DNA of 64,000 bases from NCBI GenBank assembly GCA_013127575.1, contig CP053418.1, positions 1,178,001 through 1,242,000 of the forward strand. The letters are read 5' to 3'. This stretch comes from Ramlibacter terrae. GTDB lineage: Bacteria > Pseudomonadota > Gammaproteobacteria > Burkholderiales > Burkholderiaceae_C. Shown here piece by piece: positions 31,044 to 40,755 of the stretch. Made by a program: the position numbers and the translations under genes. Positions within the stretch are counted from its first letter, which is position 1; each line of letters begins with the position of its first letter. The notes beneath the pieces were generated by a model that worked only from the letters and a program-made list of their open reading frames with translations, was not told the DNA's origin and did no database searches.

Positions 31044-31157
31044 GTCGCATCACCTTCGATTCAGCGCCCGACGAAGGTCGACGGCGCTTCAGTGACGCCA
31101 CTTTGATGCGCGGCGGGAATCCGGGTGAGTCCCTCCGAGGGGGACAAGCGACGCCGC

Positions 31158-31984
31158 TTACTGCAGCACGACGCGCTGCGCGCTCCGTGCGCTCCAGCGT
31201 TCCGGTACCAGTGCAGCAGTTCGCGTTCGGTGCCTATGTTCAGGCGCTGGTAGGCGCGCTTGCGGTAGGTCTTGACCGTTTCCTCGCTGACGTTCAGGTC
31301 GATCGCCGTGCCCGCCGACGCCATGCCGTACAGCACGCGCGCGCAGACCTGCGTCTCCCGCCGGGGCAGGGCCGAGACGGAGATGATGCAGCTCTCGATT
31401 TCCGCCAGGTCGGTCAGGGCGCGCGCCGCATTCGGTTGCCGCCTGCAGGTCTGGGCATGTTTCGCCAGCAGGCGAACGAGGACGTCGGCCACCTCGCCCA
31501 GCCGCCGCACCGCTTCGTCGTGGAAGGGAGAGTGCGGGTCGGCGCGCAACACCGATAGCCCGAACGCCTCGCCGCGGCTGTGCCCGCAGACCAGGAGGCG
31601 GTCGCGCATGTGCGAGTACAGGCCGGCCCGCAGTTCACGGTAGCCGCGTTCGCTGAAATCAACGTGGATGACGGACTGCGTGGGGGTGCCGAGTTGCCGC
31701 CGCACTTCGACCATCGCCGGATCCTGCCGCCACAAGCCGTGCTCGATGTAACTGCGCACCCGGTGCCGGTCGGTCCGTGCCGGGTCCACGCAACTCGCCG
31801 CCACCTCGCGCAGTTCCGCCGTGCCGACTCGGAAAGCGGCGAAGTGGTCCGCGCCGCACAACGCGTGCAGGTAACGGGCGAGGGCATGTTCGAAGCTGTC
31901 GTCGCCGATCGCTTCGATCAAGTCACCGACGGAGCAGCCTGCCCCGGCGGCAACGGCAGGAAGTTCGCGCTCCATGGTGTGCAT
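31158..31984 (-). CDS. LuxR-family transcriptional regulator
   Basis: Regulator of about 275 residues. The C-terminal LuxR helix-turn-helix is AIDLNVSEETVKTYRKRAYQ followed by RLNIGTERELLHWY. The N-terminal 180 residues form an unassigned sensor domain with FAAFRVGTAELREV and HVDFSERGYRELRAGLYSH. In the printed sequence the frame runs on to 31061, adding a Cys/Arg-rich tail; a CCTGG repair near 31213 gives LHWYLERWSARSAQ and a stop at 31158-31160, the normal place for this family. It is upstream of the P450 gene on the same strand and probably controls it. Confidence 0.8.
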
Positions 31985-31998
31985 GGCTTGTCTCCTTC

Positions 31999-32035
31999 AT
32001 TCCGCAACTCGTAATCAGATTACTGTAAGCGGAAT
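31999..32035. promoter_or_regulatory. Concentric double palindrome upstream of the LuxR gene
   Basis: An inner palindrome GTAATC-A-GATTAC (32011-32023) and an outer pair ATTCCGC/GCGGAAT (31999-32005 and 32029-32035) share one centre at 32017. The element begins 15 bases upstream of the luxR start codon. A dimer-of-dimers operator, probably autoregulatory, is the simplest reading. Confidence 0.55.
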
Positions 32036-32064
32036 TTGAACGGCAGGCGGGGAAACCCTTGCGC

Positions 32065-32903
32065 TCAGGGGGCCCAGCCCGGGCGGCGGCTCACGTCGCT
32101 CGCCCGCTGAGCCAGCAGCGTGGCGTTGGGCCCGGTCAGGCTGGAGTCGAACGTGTCCGGAGGGCCCAGCAGGGACACGGCGCCGACGATGGTGCCCATG
32201 TGGTCCAGGATCGGCGCGGAGAGGGCGTGGATGCCCGGGTTCACTTCGCCATGGACCCACGAGAGGCCCGCCGGCGGATCTGCTCGAACAGCTGTTCGAC
32301 GTCGGCGGCGCGCATGCGGGCGCCGGCGGCGGGTGCCGCCCGTGCCATGGCGCGCAATTCCCGGTCGATGAAGGCTGGGTCAGGCTGCGCGGCAGGAACG
32401 CGCCGAACAGGCGGCCGATGGACGAAGTCAGCAAGGGCATGACCGAGCCGGGCCGGCCGCTCAGGATGAGGGCGTCCCTGTTCTCCTCGAAGCGCACGAA
32501 CGTGGGCCCGGCCGATCCCCAGATGGCGAGCCCGGCCGTGAAGCCGAGTTCATCGCGCAGTTGCACCAGCGCGGGCGTGGCCGCCTGCACGACGTCGAGA
32601 TGGCGCAATGCGGTCAGGCCCGGGCGTACGGCCAGCGGACCGAGTTGGTAACCCCCGAGCCGGCGTCGCGTTCCGCAAGCCCGTTGCGGCAGAAGCTCAC
32701 GAGGTAGCGATGCGCCTTCGAAGGGTGCATGCCGGCGTGTTCGGCCACCGTCTTCAGCATGAGGGGCCCGCGCAGGTCGGCGGGGCGGAGAGCAGGCGGA
32801 CCGCCGTGTCGACCGCCTGCACGCCGCCGGCGTCCTCTTCCGGCGGAGCCCCGCCGCCCTCCGCGCCGGACTCTGCTGCCCGGCCGACCTTCTCCGCTGC
32901 CAT
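32065..32903 (-). CDS. IclR-family transcriptional regulator
   Basis: Regulator of about 281 residues. An acidic, Gly-rich N-terminus is followed by the winged helix GGVQAVDTAVRLLSALADLR and LKTVAEHAGMHPSKAHRYLV. The effector domain has TAGLAIWGSAGPTFVRFEE and GPNATLLAQRASDVSRR at the end. Breaks near 32788, 32386 and 32278 repair to CCWGG; one near 32645 lies in a G-run and is not explained that way. It is divergent from the quinone oxidoreductase operon at 33063, its likely target. Confidence 0.83.
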
Positions 32904-32919
32904 GTTCACTCCTGAAGTT

Positions 32920-32948
32920 CGATGCGGTGACCCGGCTGCATCGCATCG
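32920..32948. promoter_or_regulatory. Inverted repeat CGATGCG-N15-CGCATCG upstream of the IclR gene
   Basis: A 7-bp perfect inverted repeat lies 17 bases upstream of the IclR start, in the 159-base divergent region before the qor-like gene. It is a candidate operator by location only. Confidence 0.35.
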
Positions 32949-33062
32949 TGCGGCCGGCGGGGCGCGAGGCTGCGTCCCCTCCGGGGGACGGCGGGCGCGC
33001 GCTGCAAGCCGGACACTCGGCGACAACTGTACTGCCCCGCACATCGCGCAATCCTGCAAGCC

Positions 33063-34071
33063 ATGAAAGCCATCGCCATCCACCGCCACGGCGGGCCCGA
33101 AGTCCCGGAGTCCATCGAGGTCGACCTGCCGCCGCCGGCAGCAGGCGAGGTTCGGGTGCGGCACACCGCGATCGGACTGAACTATTCGGACATCAATGTT
33201 CGCAACGGCGGCTTCTACCTCGGCGAAGGTCCCGACTTTCCGGTGATCCTCGGCAACGAGGCCGCCGGGGTGGTGGAGGCGATCGGCAGCGACGTTCGCG
33301 GGTTCGCCGTTGGCGACCGCGTCGCGTACGCCGGCAGCGGCGGCCTGTTCTTCGTGAACACCGGGGCCTACGCGGAGCAGCGAAACATGCCGGCCGACTG
33401 CCCTGGTCAAGCTGCCCGACGACATTCCCTCGGACACCGCCGCCGCCATGCTCCTCAAGGGGCTCACCGCGGCCGTGGTGATCCACCATTGCTACACGCC
33501 GAAGCCGGGCGACGCGATCCCTGGTGCACGCGGCCGCGAGCGGCGTCGGCAGCCTGCTGGCGCAGTGGTGCGCGCACCTCGGCGCCACCGTGATCGGCAC
33601 CGTCGGTTCGCACGAGAAGGCGGCCTTCGCACGCGCGCACGGCTGCAGGCACACGATCCTGTACCGCGACGAAGACTTCGTCGCCGCCGTGAAGCAACTG
33701 GCGCCCGGGGGCGTGGCAGCGGTCTTCGACGGTGTCGGCAAGGACACCTTCCTGCCGTCGTTCGACGTCCTGCGCAACTTCGGCGTGGCGGTGAACTACG
33801 GCAACGCATCGGGCAACGTGCCGCCCTTCAACGTCATGCTGCTCGCGCACAAGGGCTGCATCTCCGTGCACCGGCCCGGCTTCGGCTTCTACGCCAACAC
33901 GGCGGCCAGCCGGCAAGCCGCCTGCGACGAGCTTTTCGCGCTGGTCCGGCAGGGCGCGCTCCGCGTGCAGGTCGGCGGCCGCTGGCCGTTGTCCGAGGCG
34001 GCGGCCGCGCATGAACAGGCGGAGCAGGGCCGCAACGTCGGCTCCGTACTCTGGTCCCCGCGCAACCCTAG
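33063..34071 (+). CDS. Quinone oxidoreductase (zinc-independent MDR family)
   Basis: NADPH:quinone oxidoreductase-like protein of about 335 residues in the medium-chain dehydrogenase family. It starts MKAIAIHRHGGPEV; FPVILGNEAAGVVEAIG and GDRVAYAG are the usual landmarks; the nucleotide motif is HAAASGVGSLLAQWCAHLGA near residue 150. Breaks near 33402 and 33520 are apparent extra C bases in CCTGG, and the one near 34050 is a loss at CCTGG that gives the stop at 34069-34071. It opens an operon with a Bug receptor and a second MDR gene. Confidence 0.85.
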
Positions 34072-34093
34072 AAACCGATCACAAGGAGACATC

Positions 34094-35078
34094 ATGCAGA
34101 TCACACGCCGCCAATTCACGATCGCGAGCGCCGCCGCCGCCGCCGCCGCCGCTGCCGCGGTCGCGCCCGCACGGGCGCAGTCGTTCCCATCCAAGCCGGT
34201 GGTGCTGGTGATCGGCTATGCCGCCGGGGAGGCGTGGACGCAGTGATGCGCACGCTCGCGCCTGGCTTGACCCAGCGCTTGGGGCAGTCGGTGGTGGTGG
34301 AGAACCGCCCCGGGGCGAGCGGCATCCTGGCCGCCAGCCATGTGGCCAAGGCGACCCCCGACGGCCACACTCTTTTCGGCACGGACGGCGGCGCGATGGC
34401 GCTCAATGGCGCGCTGTTCGCGAAGCTGCCGTATGACCCGGCGAACGACTTCATGCCGGTCTCTCTGGTCATCCGCGCTCCCATCCTCATCGTCGCGCAT
34501 CCGCAGGCGCCGTTCTCCGACTTGCGCGGACTCGTCGAGCACGCGAAACGCGAGGCAGGCGGCATCGCTTATGCGTCCGCGGGCGCAGGCACCTACCACC
34601 ACCTTTCGATGGAGTTGCTCAAGCGACGCGCGGGCTTCGAAGCCAGGCCGATCCAGTACCGCGGCGCGGGTCCGGCCATGCAGGACGTGCTGGCCAACCG
34701 GTGCCGGTCGGCCCGATCGATTCCATCCCCGCGCTGCCGCAGATCGCCGCGGGCAAGCTGAAGGCACTCGCCGTGCTGGCGCCGAAGCGCATCCCGCAAC
34801 TGCCCAACGTGCCGACCGCGGCGGAATCCGGGATCGAAGGCGTGGAGGTGTTCCCGTGGGTGGGCATCGCCGCCCCGCGCGGCACGCCCGCGCCCATCGT
34901 CGCGCGCCTGAGCGGGGACGTGCGCGAAGTGGTGATGAGCCCGGAAGTCTCCAAGCGATTCTCCGATCTCGGCATGGAGCCGTTCGCGACCACGCCCGAC
35001 CAGTTCGCCACCTTCATCCGGCAGGAGATCGCGCGCTGGCATCCGCTGATCAAGGAACTGAACATCCGCCTGGACTGA
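34094..35078 (+). CDS. Tripartite tricarboxylate (Bug/TctC) receptor
   Basis: Periplasmic receptor of about 329 residues. The signal peptide contains a long alanine run (residues 12-22) after a twin-arginine-like TRRQF start, which hints at Tat export. Then come VVENRPGASGILAASHVAKA and EARPIQYRGAGPAMQDVLAN. Breaks near 34214 and 34699 repair to CCTGG. It lies between two MDR oxidoreductase genes, 23 bases after one and 5 before the other. Orphan receptor; ligand unknown. Confidence 0.86.
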
Positions 35079-35083
35079 ATCCC

Positions 35084-36033
35084 ATGAAGGCCATCATCGC
35101 CACCTCCGAGGGATTGCGTGCCGTGGACCGGCCGCGCCCGGAACCCAAGCCCAACGAGCTGCTCGTGCGCACCCGCGCGATCGGCGTCAACCGCATCGAC
35201 CTGCACGCGCGCGCGGCGCCGTCGGACCAGGTCATCGGCATGGAATGGTCCGGGGAGGTCGTCGCCGTTGGCGCCGAGTGCCGGGGCTTCCAGGCCGGCG
35301 ATGCCGTCATGGGCACGGGCCCGGCCGCGTACGCCGAGTACGTGGTGACCGACCACGGCAGGGCGATTCCGATCCGCCAGGCCCAGCCGGACTGGGCCGC
35401 CGCCGCGTCGCTCACGCTCGGCTTGCAGACGATGCACGACGCGCTGGTCACCCGCGGCCGGCTGCAGCCCGGGGACAGCGTGCTCATGCAGGGCGCCGCA
35501 TCGGTCATGGGACTGGTGGGCATGCAGATCGCCAAGGCGCTGGGCGCAGGCGTCGTCATCGGCACGTCCGGCGACCCCGGCCGCCGCCGCGCGTTGAAGG
35601 ACCATGGCTGCGACATCGCGATCGACGGCAGCAAGAACGACTGGTCCCGCGAGGTGCTGGACGCCACCGGCGGGCAGGGCGCACGCATCGTCATCGACAA
35701 CGTCTGCGGCCCGGCGTTCAACCAGTGCATGGCCGCGGCGGCGATCCAAGGCCGATTGGTCAACGTGGGCCGGCTGGGCGGCGCCAGCGCGGAGTTCGAC
35801 TTCAACCTGCACGCGTTGCGCAGGCTGGAATTCATCGGCGTGACGTTTCGCACCCGCACCGTCGAAGAGGTGCGAACCCTCAATGCCGGGATGATCGCGG
35901 ACTGGGCCAGTTGCTCGCCGAGGGCGGCCCCCGCGTGCCCATCGCGCATCGCTTCCCGTTCGATGAAGCCGAAGAAGCCCCGGCGACACTTCAACGCAGC
36001 GCGCACTTCGGCAAGCTGGTGCTCGAGCTTTGA
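35084..36033 (+). CDS. Quinone oxidoreductase-like MDR protein
   Basis: Medium-chain dehydrogenase/reductase of about 317 residues without the catalytic zinc ligands. The nucleotide-binding region is VLMQGAASVMGLVGMQIAKA near residue 145, and GGQGARIVIDNVCGPAF follows. It begins MKAIIATSEGLRAVDRP. A break near 35907 repairs to CCTGG (IADLGQLLAEGGPR). It differs clearly from the similar gene at 33063, so they are not a recent duplicate. It overlaps the next gene by TGATG. Confidence 0.84.
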
Positions 36034-36831
36034 TGGCCCCGCGGGACGCGTTTGCCCGGGCCGGCGAGCTGTTGTGGAACGCGTGGCAGCAAGGCGCGGT
36101 GGTCGACGCGCTGCCCGACGCGTGCCGGCCGGCCACGCGCGCGGCGGGCTACGAGGTGCAGTCGATCTTCGAAGCGCGCTCCGCCTTTCCGCTCTTCGGC
36201 TGGAAGGTGGCAGCGACCAGCCGGCCGGCCAACGCCACATCCGGTGGCTGGCCCGGTTGCCGGACGGCTGCTGCGGGAACGTGCCTATGCATCGGGGTCG
36301 CAGCTCTCGCTGGCGGCGAACCGCATGGCCGTTGCCGAGCCCGAGTTCGCGTTCCGGATGGCGCACGACCTGCCACCCCGGCCGGCGTCCTTTTCGCTCG
36401 AAGAGGTGACGGCGGCGATCGCCAGCGTGCATCCCGCGATCGAAGTGCCGGATTCGCGCTTCGTCGACTTCACGGTGGCGGGCGAGGCGCAGATCATTGC
36501 CGACAACAGCTGTGCGCATGAGTTCGTGCTCGGTGCGGCAGCGACCGAAGCATGGCGAGACACCGACCTCTCGTTGCACGGCGTCCACGCGAGTGTCCGC
36601 AGCACGCGCCGCAGTTTCACGCGCGACGGCAGCGGCGCGGCCGTCCTCGGCAGCCCGCTGGTCGCACTCGCCTGGCTCGCCAACGAGCTGCGCTCGCTGG
36701 GACTCGGCCTGTTGCGCGACCAGGTCGTGACCACCGGCGCCTGCATGACGCCGCTCGAAGTGGAAGCAGGCGACGAGGTGACAGCGGATTTCGGCACGCT
36801 CGGCCGGGTGTCGGCGAGCTTTCGTTCCTGA
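36033..36831 (+). CDS. 2-keto-4-pentenoate hydratase-like (FAH-fold) protein
   Basis: Hydratase or decarboxylase of the MhpD/DmpH family, about 267 residues. Typical parts are AGYEVQSIFEARS near residue 35, GWKVAATS near 55, VAEPEFAFRMAHDLPPR near 95 with the metal-binding EPEFAF, and PAIEVPDSRFVDF near 132. GSPLVALAWLANELRSLGLG is near the C-terminus. Two breaks near 36226 and 36252 repair to CCTGG (ATSLAGQRHILVAGPVAG). It would hydrate a 2-hydroxy-dienoate from meta cleavage; the source ring compound may come from the group at 26064-31043. Confidence 0.82.
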
Positions 36832-36849
36832 TACTGAAAGGATGTTTCC

Positions 36850-37158
36850 ATGAAGCCGAGGAAAGGCTACCTGTTCGCCGAACTCGAGGTCACCGACGCG
36901 GCGCACTTCTACGACGAGTACATGCCGCGCGTGATTCCCGTCCTCCGGGAGTTCGGCGCGGTGTTCCCGGCCGGCAGCAACGCGCCCGCCGTCAAGGAAG
37001 GCGGCCGGCAGGTCAAGCGCGTGGTGCTGCTCGAGTTCGAATCGATGGAGCGCGCGCAAACGTTCTACCACTCGCCCCGGTACCAGGCGGTGATCGGCCA
37101 TCGGCTGCGGTCGGCCAACGGGCATCTCTACATTTTCGAGGGAGCGGAATCCGCATGA
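36850..37158 (+). CDS. DUF1330-domain protein
   Basis: Small protein of 102 residues, intact frame. The pattern KGYLFAELEVTDAAHFYDEY, then VVLLEFESMERAQTFYHSPR and YQAVIGHRLRSANGHLYIFE, is that of the DUF1330 ferredoxin-like (dimeric alpha+beta barrel) family. Function is unknown. Its stop overlaps the start of the hydrolase gene (ATGA), so the two are probably made together. Confidence 0.85.
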   Translation: MKPRKGYLFAELEVTDAAHFYDEYMPRVIPVLREFGAVFPAGSNAPAVKEGGRQVKRVVLLEFESMERAQTFYHSPRYQAVIGHRLRSANGHLYIFEGAESA

Positions 37159-38340
37159 GCCAACCGCAGGACTACCGCGCCGAATGGGTGCACATCGCGT
37201 ACGAAGAGAAGGCGGCGTTCACCGAGACCTACGGCTTTTCGGGCAGCCGGGGGCTGGTGAACCCGGAGGCCATCCGCTTCCTGCCGGCCGACGGCCGCGC
37301 ATCGAAGACGCTGATGGTGTTCATGCATCCGTCGTCGACCCTGCAGCTGCTGCCGGTGCCGCGCGCGATGGCTGCGTCGGGCGCGCACGTGCTGTGCTGC
37401 GGGAGCCGCTACCAGCGCAACGACAGCGCGCTGATCCTCGAAAAGGTGCTGCTTGACCCGGGGGCCTACATCCGGCACGCGAAGGAGGTGTGGGGGTACG
37501 CGCACGTAGTGCTCGTGGGATGGAGTGGCGGCGGTTCGCTGGCCGTCACGTACCAGTCGCAGGCCGAGCACCCGACCATCACGCAGACGCCTGCCGGCGA
37601 CCCGGTGGACCTGCGGTCGGCGGGATTGCTACCGGCGGACGCCGTGATCTGCCAGGCCGCGCACCTGTCCCGGGCGCAGCTGCTGGCCGAGGCCATCGAT
37701 CCGTCGGTCATCGATGAACTGCAGCCGCAGCGGCGCGACCTCGAACTGGACCTCTACGATCCGCGCAACCCGAACCAGCCGCCTTACGCGCCGGAGTATG
37801 TCCGCCGCTACCGGGCGGCGCAGATGGACCGCATGCGGCGGATCACGGAGTGGGTCAAGGCGACGCTGGCGGAGCTGAGGTCGCTGCAATCCGGCGAGCT
37901 GGAGCGCGGCTTCGTGGTGCATCGCACGCTGGCCGACCCGCGCTTCTGGACCCGGCCCTCGACCCGAACGACCGCCGGCCGCGCTGGTGCTACATGGGCA
38001 ACCCCGAGACGGTGAACTCCGGGCCCGTCGGGCTCGCCGGGTTCACCACGTTGCGTTCGTGGATGTCGCAGTGGTCGGTCGACGACTCCTGCGGCAATGG
38101 CCGGAAGCCGTGCGGTCGATCCGGGCGCCGCTCCCGGTGATCGAGAACAGCGCGGACGACGGCGTGCCGCAGCCGCATCCGCGCATGATGTTCGAAGCAG
38201 CGGGATCCCCCGACAAGACGTTCCACGTCATCCGGGGCGCGAACCATTACTACGCCGGCCAGCCCGAACTGCTGCGCGAGGCGGTTGCGTTCGCACGCGA
38301 GTGGCTGGTCGAACGCCGGCTCCTCGCAATCGAGGCGTGA
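37155..38340 (+). CDS. Alpha/beta hydrolase (large esterase-like)
   Basis: Hydrolase of about 396 residues. The nucleophile elbow is VVLVGWSGGGSLAVTYQSQ near residue 120, preceded by MVFMHPSSTLQLLPVP. The end carries a likely catalytic His in HVIRGANHYYAGQPEL. A long insert (residues 160-260) covers the active site. Breaks near 37948 and 38100 repair to CCTGG (RFLDPALDPNDRRP and GNGLEAVRSIRAP). The last gene of the operon; substrate unknown, possibly an aryl ester or a ring-fission product. Confidence 0.8.
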
Positions 38341-38342
38341 GC

Positions 38343-38375
38343 CTGACCTGTTGGGGCCGGGCAGCCTCAGGTCAG
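38343..38375. terminator. Bidirectional hairpin between hydrolase and Nif11 genes
   Basis: CTGACCTG and CAGGTCAG make an 8-bp perfect stem with a 17-base GC-rich loop. It begins 3 bases after the hydrolase stop and takes in the last codons of the convergent small gene. Confidence 0.55.
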
Positions 38376-38606
38376 CGTCGTGTCCTTCTTGCCCCCATCC
38401 GACGAGCCGCCGGCCACCATCTCGAGCTCGCTGTCGCTCAGCTCGGCGTCGCGCAGCGCTGTGGCGAGCTCGCCGGCCGAGAACGCATAGCCGCGTGCCG
38501 CGGCCGCATCGACCACCGCCTGCACATTGCCGCTGGCGCAGACCTGCTGCAACGCGGGCTCCGTCGCCACTGCCGAACGGAACGCCTGGATCGCTTCGAG
38601 GGACAT
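38367..38606 (-). CDS. Nif11-type leader / RiPP precursor peptide (orphan)
   Basis: Small protein of 79 residues with an intact frame. The N-terminal part (MSLEAIQAFRSAVATEPALQ) and the run AFSAGELATALRDAELSDSE match the Nif11-like leader family (TIGR03798/PF07862 pattern). It ends in a double-glycine type site, LEMVAGG at residues 61-67, followed by a 12-residue tail SSDGGKKDTTLT. In the family, such leaders are cut after GG by a C39 peptidase-transporter, and the tail is modified. Here the tail has five Ser/Thr and no Cys, so lanthionines cannot form within it. No LanM, radical SAM, YcaO or C39 gene is in the window. The gene is divergent from an aldo/keto reductase 139 bases away. Confidence 0.8.
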   Translation of the reverse strand: MSLEAIQAFRSAVATEPALQQVCASGNVQAVVDAAAARGYAFSAGELATALRDAELSDSELEMVAGGSSDGGKKDTTLT

Positions 38607-38745
38607 GAAATTCTTTCGGTGGTGCGCGGCGTGAATCAGCCGCGGCGCGGTAGATCATATCGGGGCGGTGGGGAACGGGCCAGTGGTCCTTGCGGTGCCG
38701 CCTCCGGCGAGTAGCATCCCCTTCTCCTTCCACCGAGCGACCCCC

Positions 38746-39746
38746 ATGCACTACCGCCCCCTCGGCAAAAGCCACCTGCAGGTTTCCACCCTCTGCCTCG
38801 GCACCATGATGTTCGGCGACCAGACGCCGCTGGACGAGGCGCGCGCGATCGTCGCCGACGCCCGCGAAAACGGGGTGAACTACCTCGACACCGCCGACGT
38901 TTACACCAAGGGCGCTTCGGAGCAGATGGTCGGCGAGATCCTGCGCGGCCAGCGCGACGACTGGGTGCTCGCCACCAAGCTGGGCAACCGCATGGCGGGC
39001 GGGCCGAACGCCACCGGCTACTCGCGCAGCTGGATGCTGCGCGAGGTCGAGGAGAGCCTGCAGCGGCTGCAGACCGACCGCGTCGACATCCTCTACATGC
39101 ACCGCGACGCCGAGGGCATGGACCTCGAAGAACCGCTGCGCGCCCTCGACACGCTGTTGCGCGACGGCAAGATCCGGTACTGGGGCCTGTCGAACTTCCG
39201 CGGCTGGCGCATCGCCGAGGCCGTGCACATGGCGCGCCAGATCGGCATGCCCGGGCCGGTGGTCTGCCAGCCGTACTACAACCTGCTCAATCGCATGCCG
39301 GAAGTGGAGATCCTGCCGGCCTGCGCGCACCACGGTATCGGCGTGACGCCGTACAGCCCGCTCGCGCGCGGCGTGCTCACCGGCAAGTACGCGCCCGGGC
39401 AGCAGCCGCCCGAGGGAACGCGTGCGGGCCGCGGCGACAAGCGCATCAGCGAAACCGAGTTCCGCGCCGAATCGCTGGAGATCGCGCAGAAGCTCAAGGC
39501 GCACGCGGAAGCGAAAGGCACGACGCTGCCGGTGTTCGCCAGCGCCGGGTGCTGGCGAACAGCGCGGTGAGTTCGATCATCGCCGGCCCGCGCACGCTGG
39601 CGCAGTGGCAGTCGTACCTGCCCGCGATCGACTACACGTGGACCGACGAGGACGAGGCGCTGGTCGATTCGCTGGTGCCGCGGGGTCATCCGTCGACGCC
39701 GGGGTACACCGACCCGGCCTATCCGCTGCGGCCGCGGCGGGGCTGA
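38746..39746 (+). CDS. Aldo/keto reductase
   Basis: NADP(H)-dependent reductase of about 334 residues in the AKR family (YghZ/Tas-like). Start MHYRPLGKSHLQVS; catalytic Tyr in DTADVYTKGASEQMVG near residue 51, Lys in VLATKLGN near 80, and His in YMHRDAEGMDLEEP near 115. NYYNLLNR-type loop CQPYYNLLNRMPEVEILPA and GVTPYSPLARGVLTGKY follow. A break near 39545 repairs to CCTGG (FASAWVLANSAVSS). The substrate is unknown; the gene may stand alone. Confidence 0.88.
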
Positions 39747-39859
39747 GGCGGGTCGGGCGCCGCGGTCGGCTGGCTCATCCGCTGAGCTAAGATTTGTCCT
39801 GAAGAGGAGCGGCTGACGGGCTGGCGCCGAAGCGCCCGCGAACGTCGCGCCGGGGACGC

Positions 39860-40755
39860 ATGAACACGATCCATAGCCACCACGCGCGGCGCCACGGCGG
39901 CCGCGTCCGCCGGCGGGAGCGCGGGTGAGGGAAACCGTCCGCTACCGCGAGGAGGCCTGGCCGCAACTGCGCAACCTGGTCGAAGGCGTGCTGCGCCAGC
40001 ACCGGCCCTTCACGTCCTGGGGCTTCGGTGAAGCCGACGTCACCGATGCGCTCGCCGCCATCCGCGATGCCCAGCGCCGCCTGCGCTGCGCCGTGTCGTT
40101 CCACGCCTTCGTGCTGCATTGCCTGGCGCGCGCCGCCAGCGACAACCCGGGCGTGCTGACGTACCGGCGCGGCAACCGGCTGGTGACGTTCGAGGACGTC
40201 GACGTCGCCACCGCCATCGACAAGCGCTTCGCCAACGGGGTGCGGCTGCCGGCGGTGTACACGGTGCGCGAGGCGCAATCCAAGAGCCTTGCGCAGGTCA
40301 ACTGGGAGCTGCGCCACGGCGTGCGCGACGACCAGAGCGCCACCGACATCGTGAAGCGCCGCCACGCACGGATGCGGCTGCCGGCGCCACTGCGCCGGTT
40401 CGTCGGCTGGCGCATGGGGCGCGACCCGTTCCTGCTGCGCCGCTACTACGGGAACATCGGCCTGACCAGCCTGCAGAACCCCGCGTCGCAGAACCTGCTG
40501 CACGTCGTGGCGCCGAACATCTACACCCTGACGGTGGCCATGGGCAGCATCGTCGACCGGGTGGTGCTCGACGCCGAGGGCAGGCCGCAGGTGCGCAAGG
40601 TGGCCTGCATCTCGGCCGGGGCCGACCACGCCGTGATCGACGGCGCCGCGCTGGCACGGTTCGCGCATGCGTTCGGCGGGCTGCTGCAGTCGGCCAGCGG
40701 GCTCGACGACGCCTTCATCGAGGAAACCACGCGGCTCATGAAGGAGAACGCCTGA
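39860..40755 (+). CDS. Stand-alone E2-like acyltransferase (2-oxoacid dehydrogenase catalytic domain)
   Basis: Acyltransferase-fold protein of about 299 residues that matches only the catalytic domain of 2-oxoacid dehydrogenase E2 (CAT-like fold). No lipoyl or subunit-binding domain is present. The active-site loop is CISAGADHAVIDGAALARFA near residue 260, with the His and Asp of the HxxxD motif. The middle has FEDVDVATAIDKRFANGVRL. The ATG at 39860 is favoured: a CCTGG repair near 39908 joins it in frame (RVRLAGARVRETVRYREEAW). Without the repair the start would be GTG at 39925. The next gene overlaps by TGATG. The acyl donor and acceptor are unknown. Confidence 0.75.

Noticed and set aside
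34130..34160. GCC-rich run as a possible repeat or origin element
   Set aside because: It encodes an alanine stretch inside a signal peptide, a normal feature of GC-rich exported proteins.
39860..39928. A 22-residue upstream peptide before the E2-like gene
   Set aside because: The repair of one CCTGG joins this start to the acyltransferase in frame, so a separate leader peptide is not needed.
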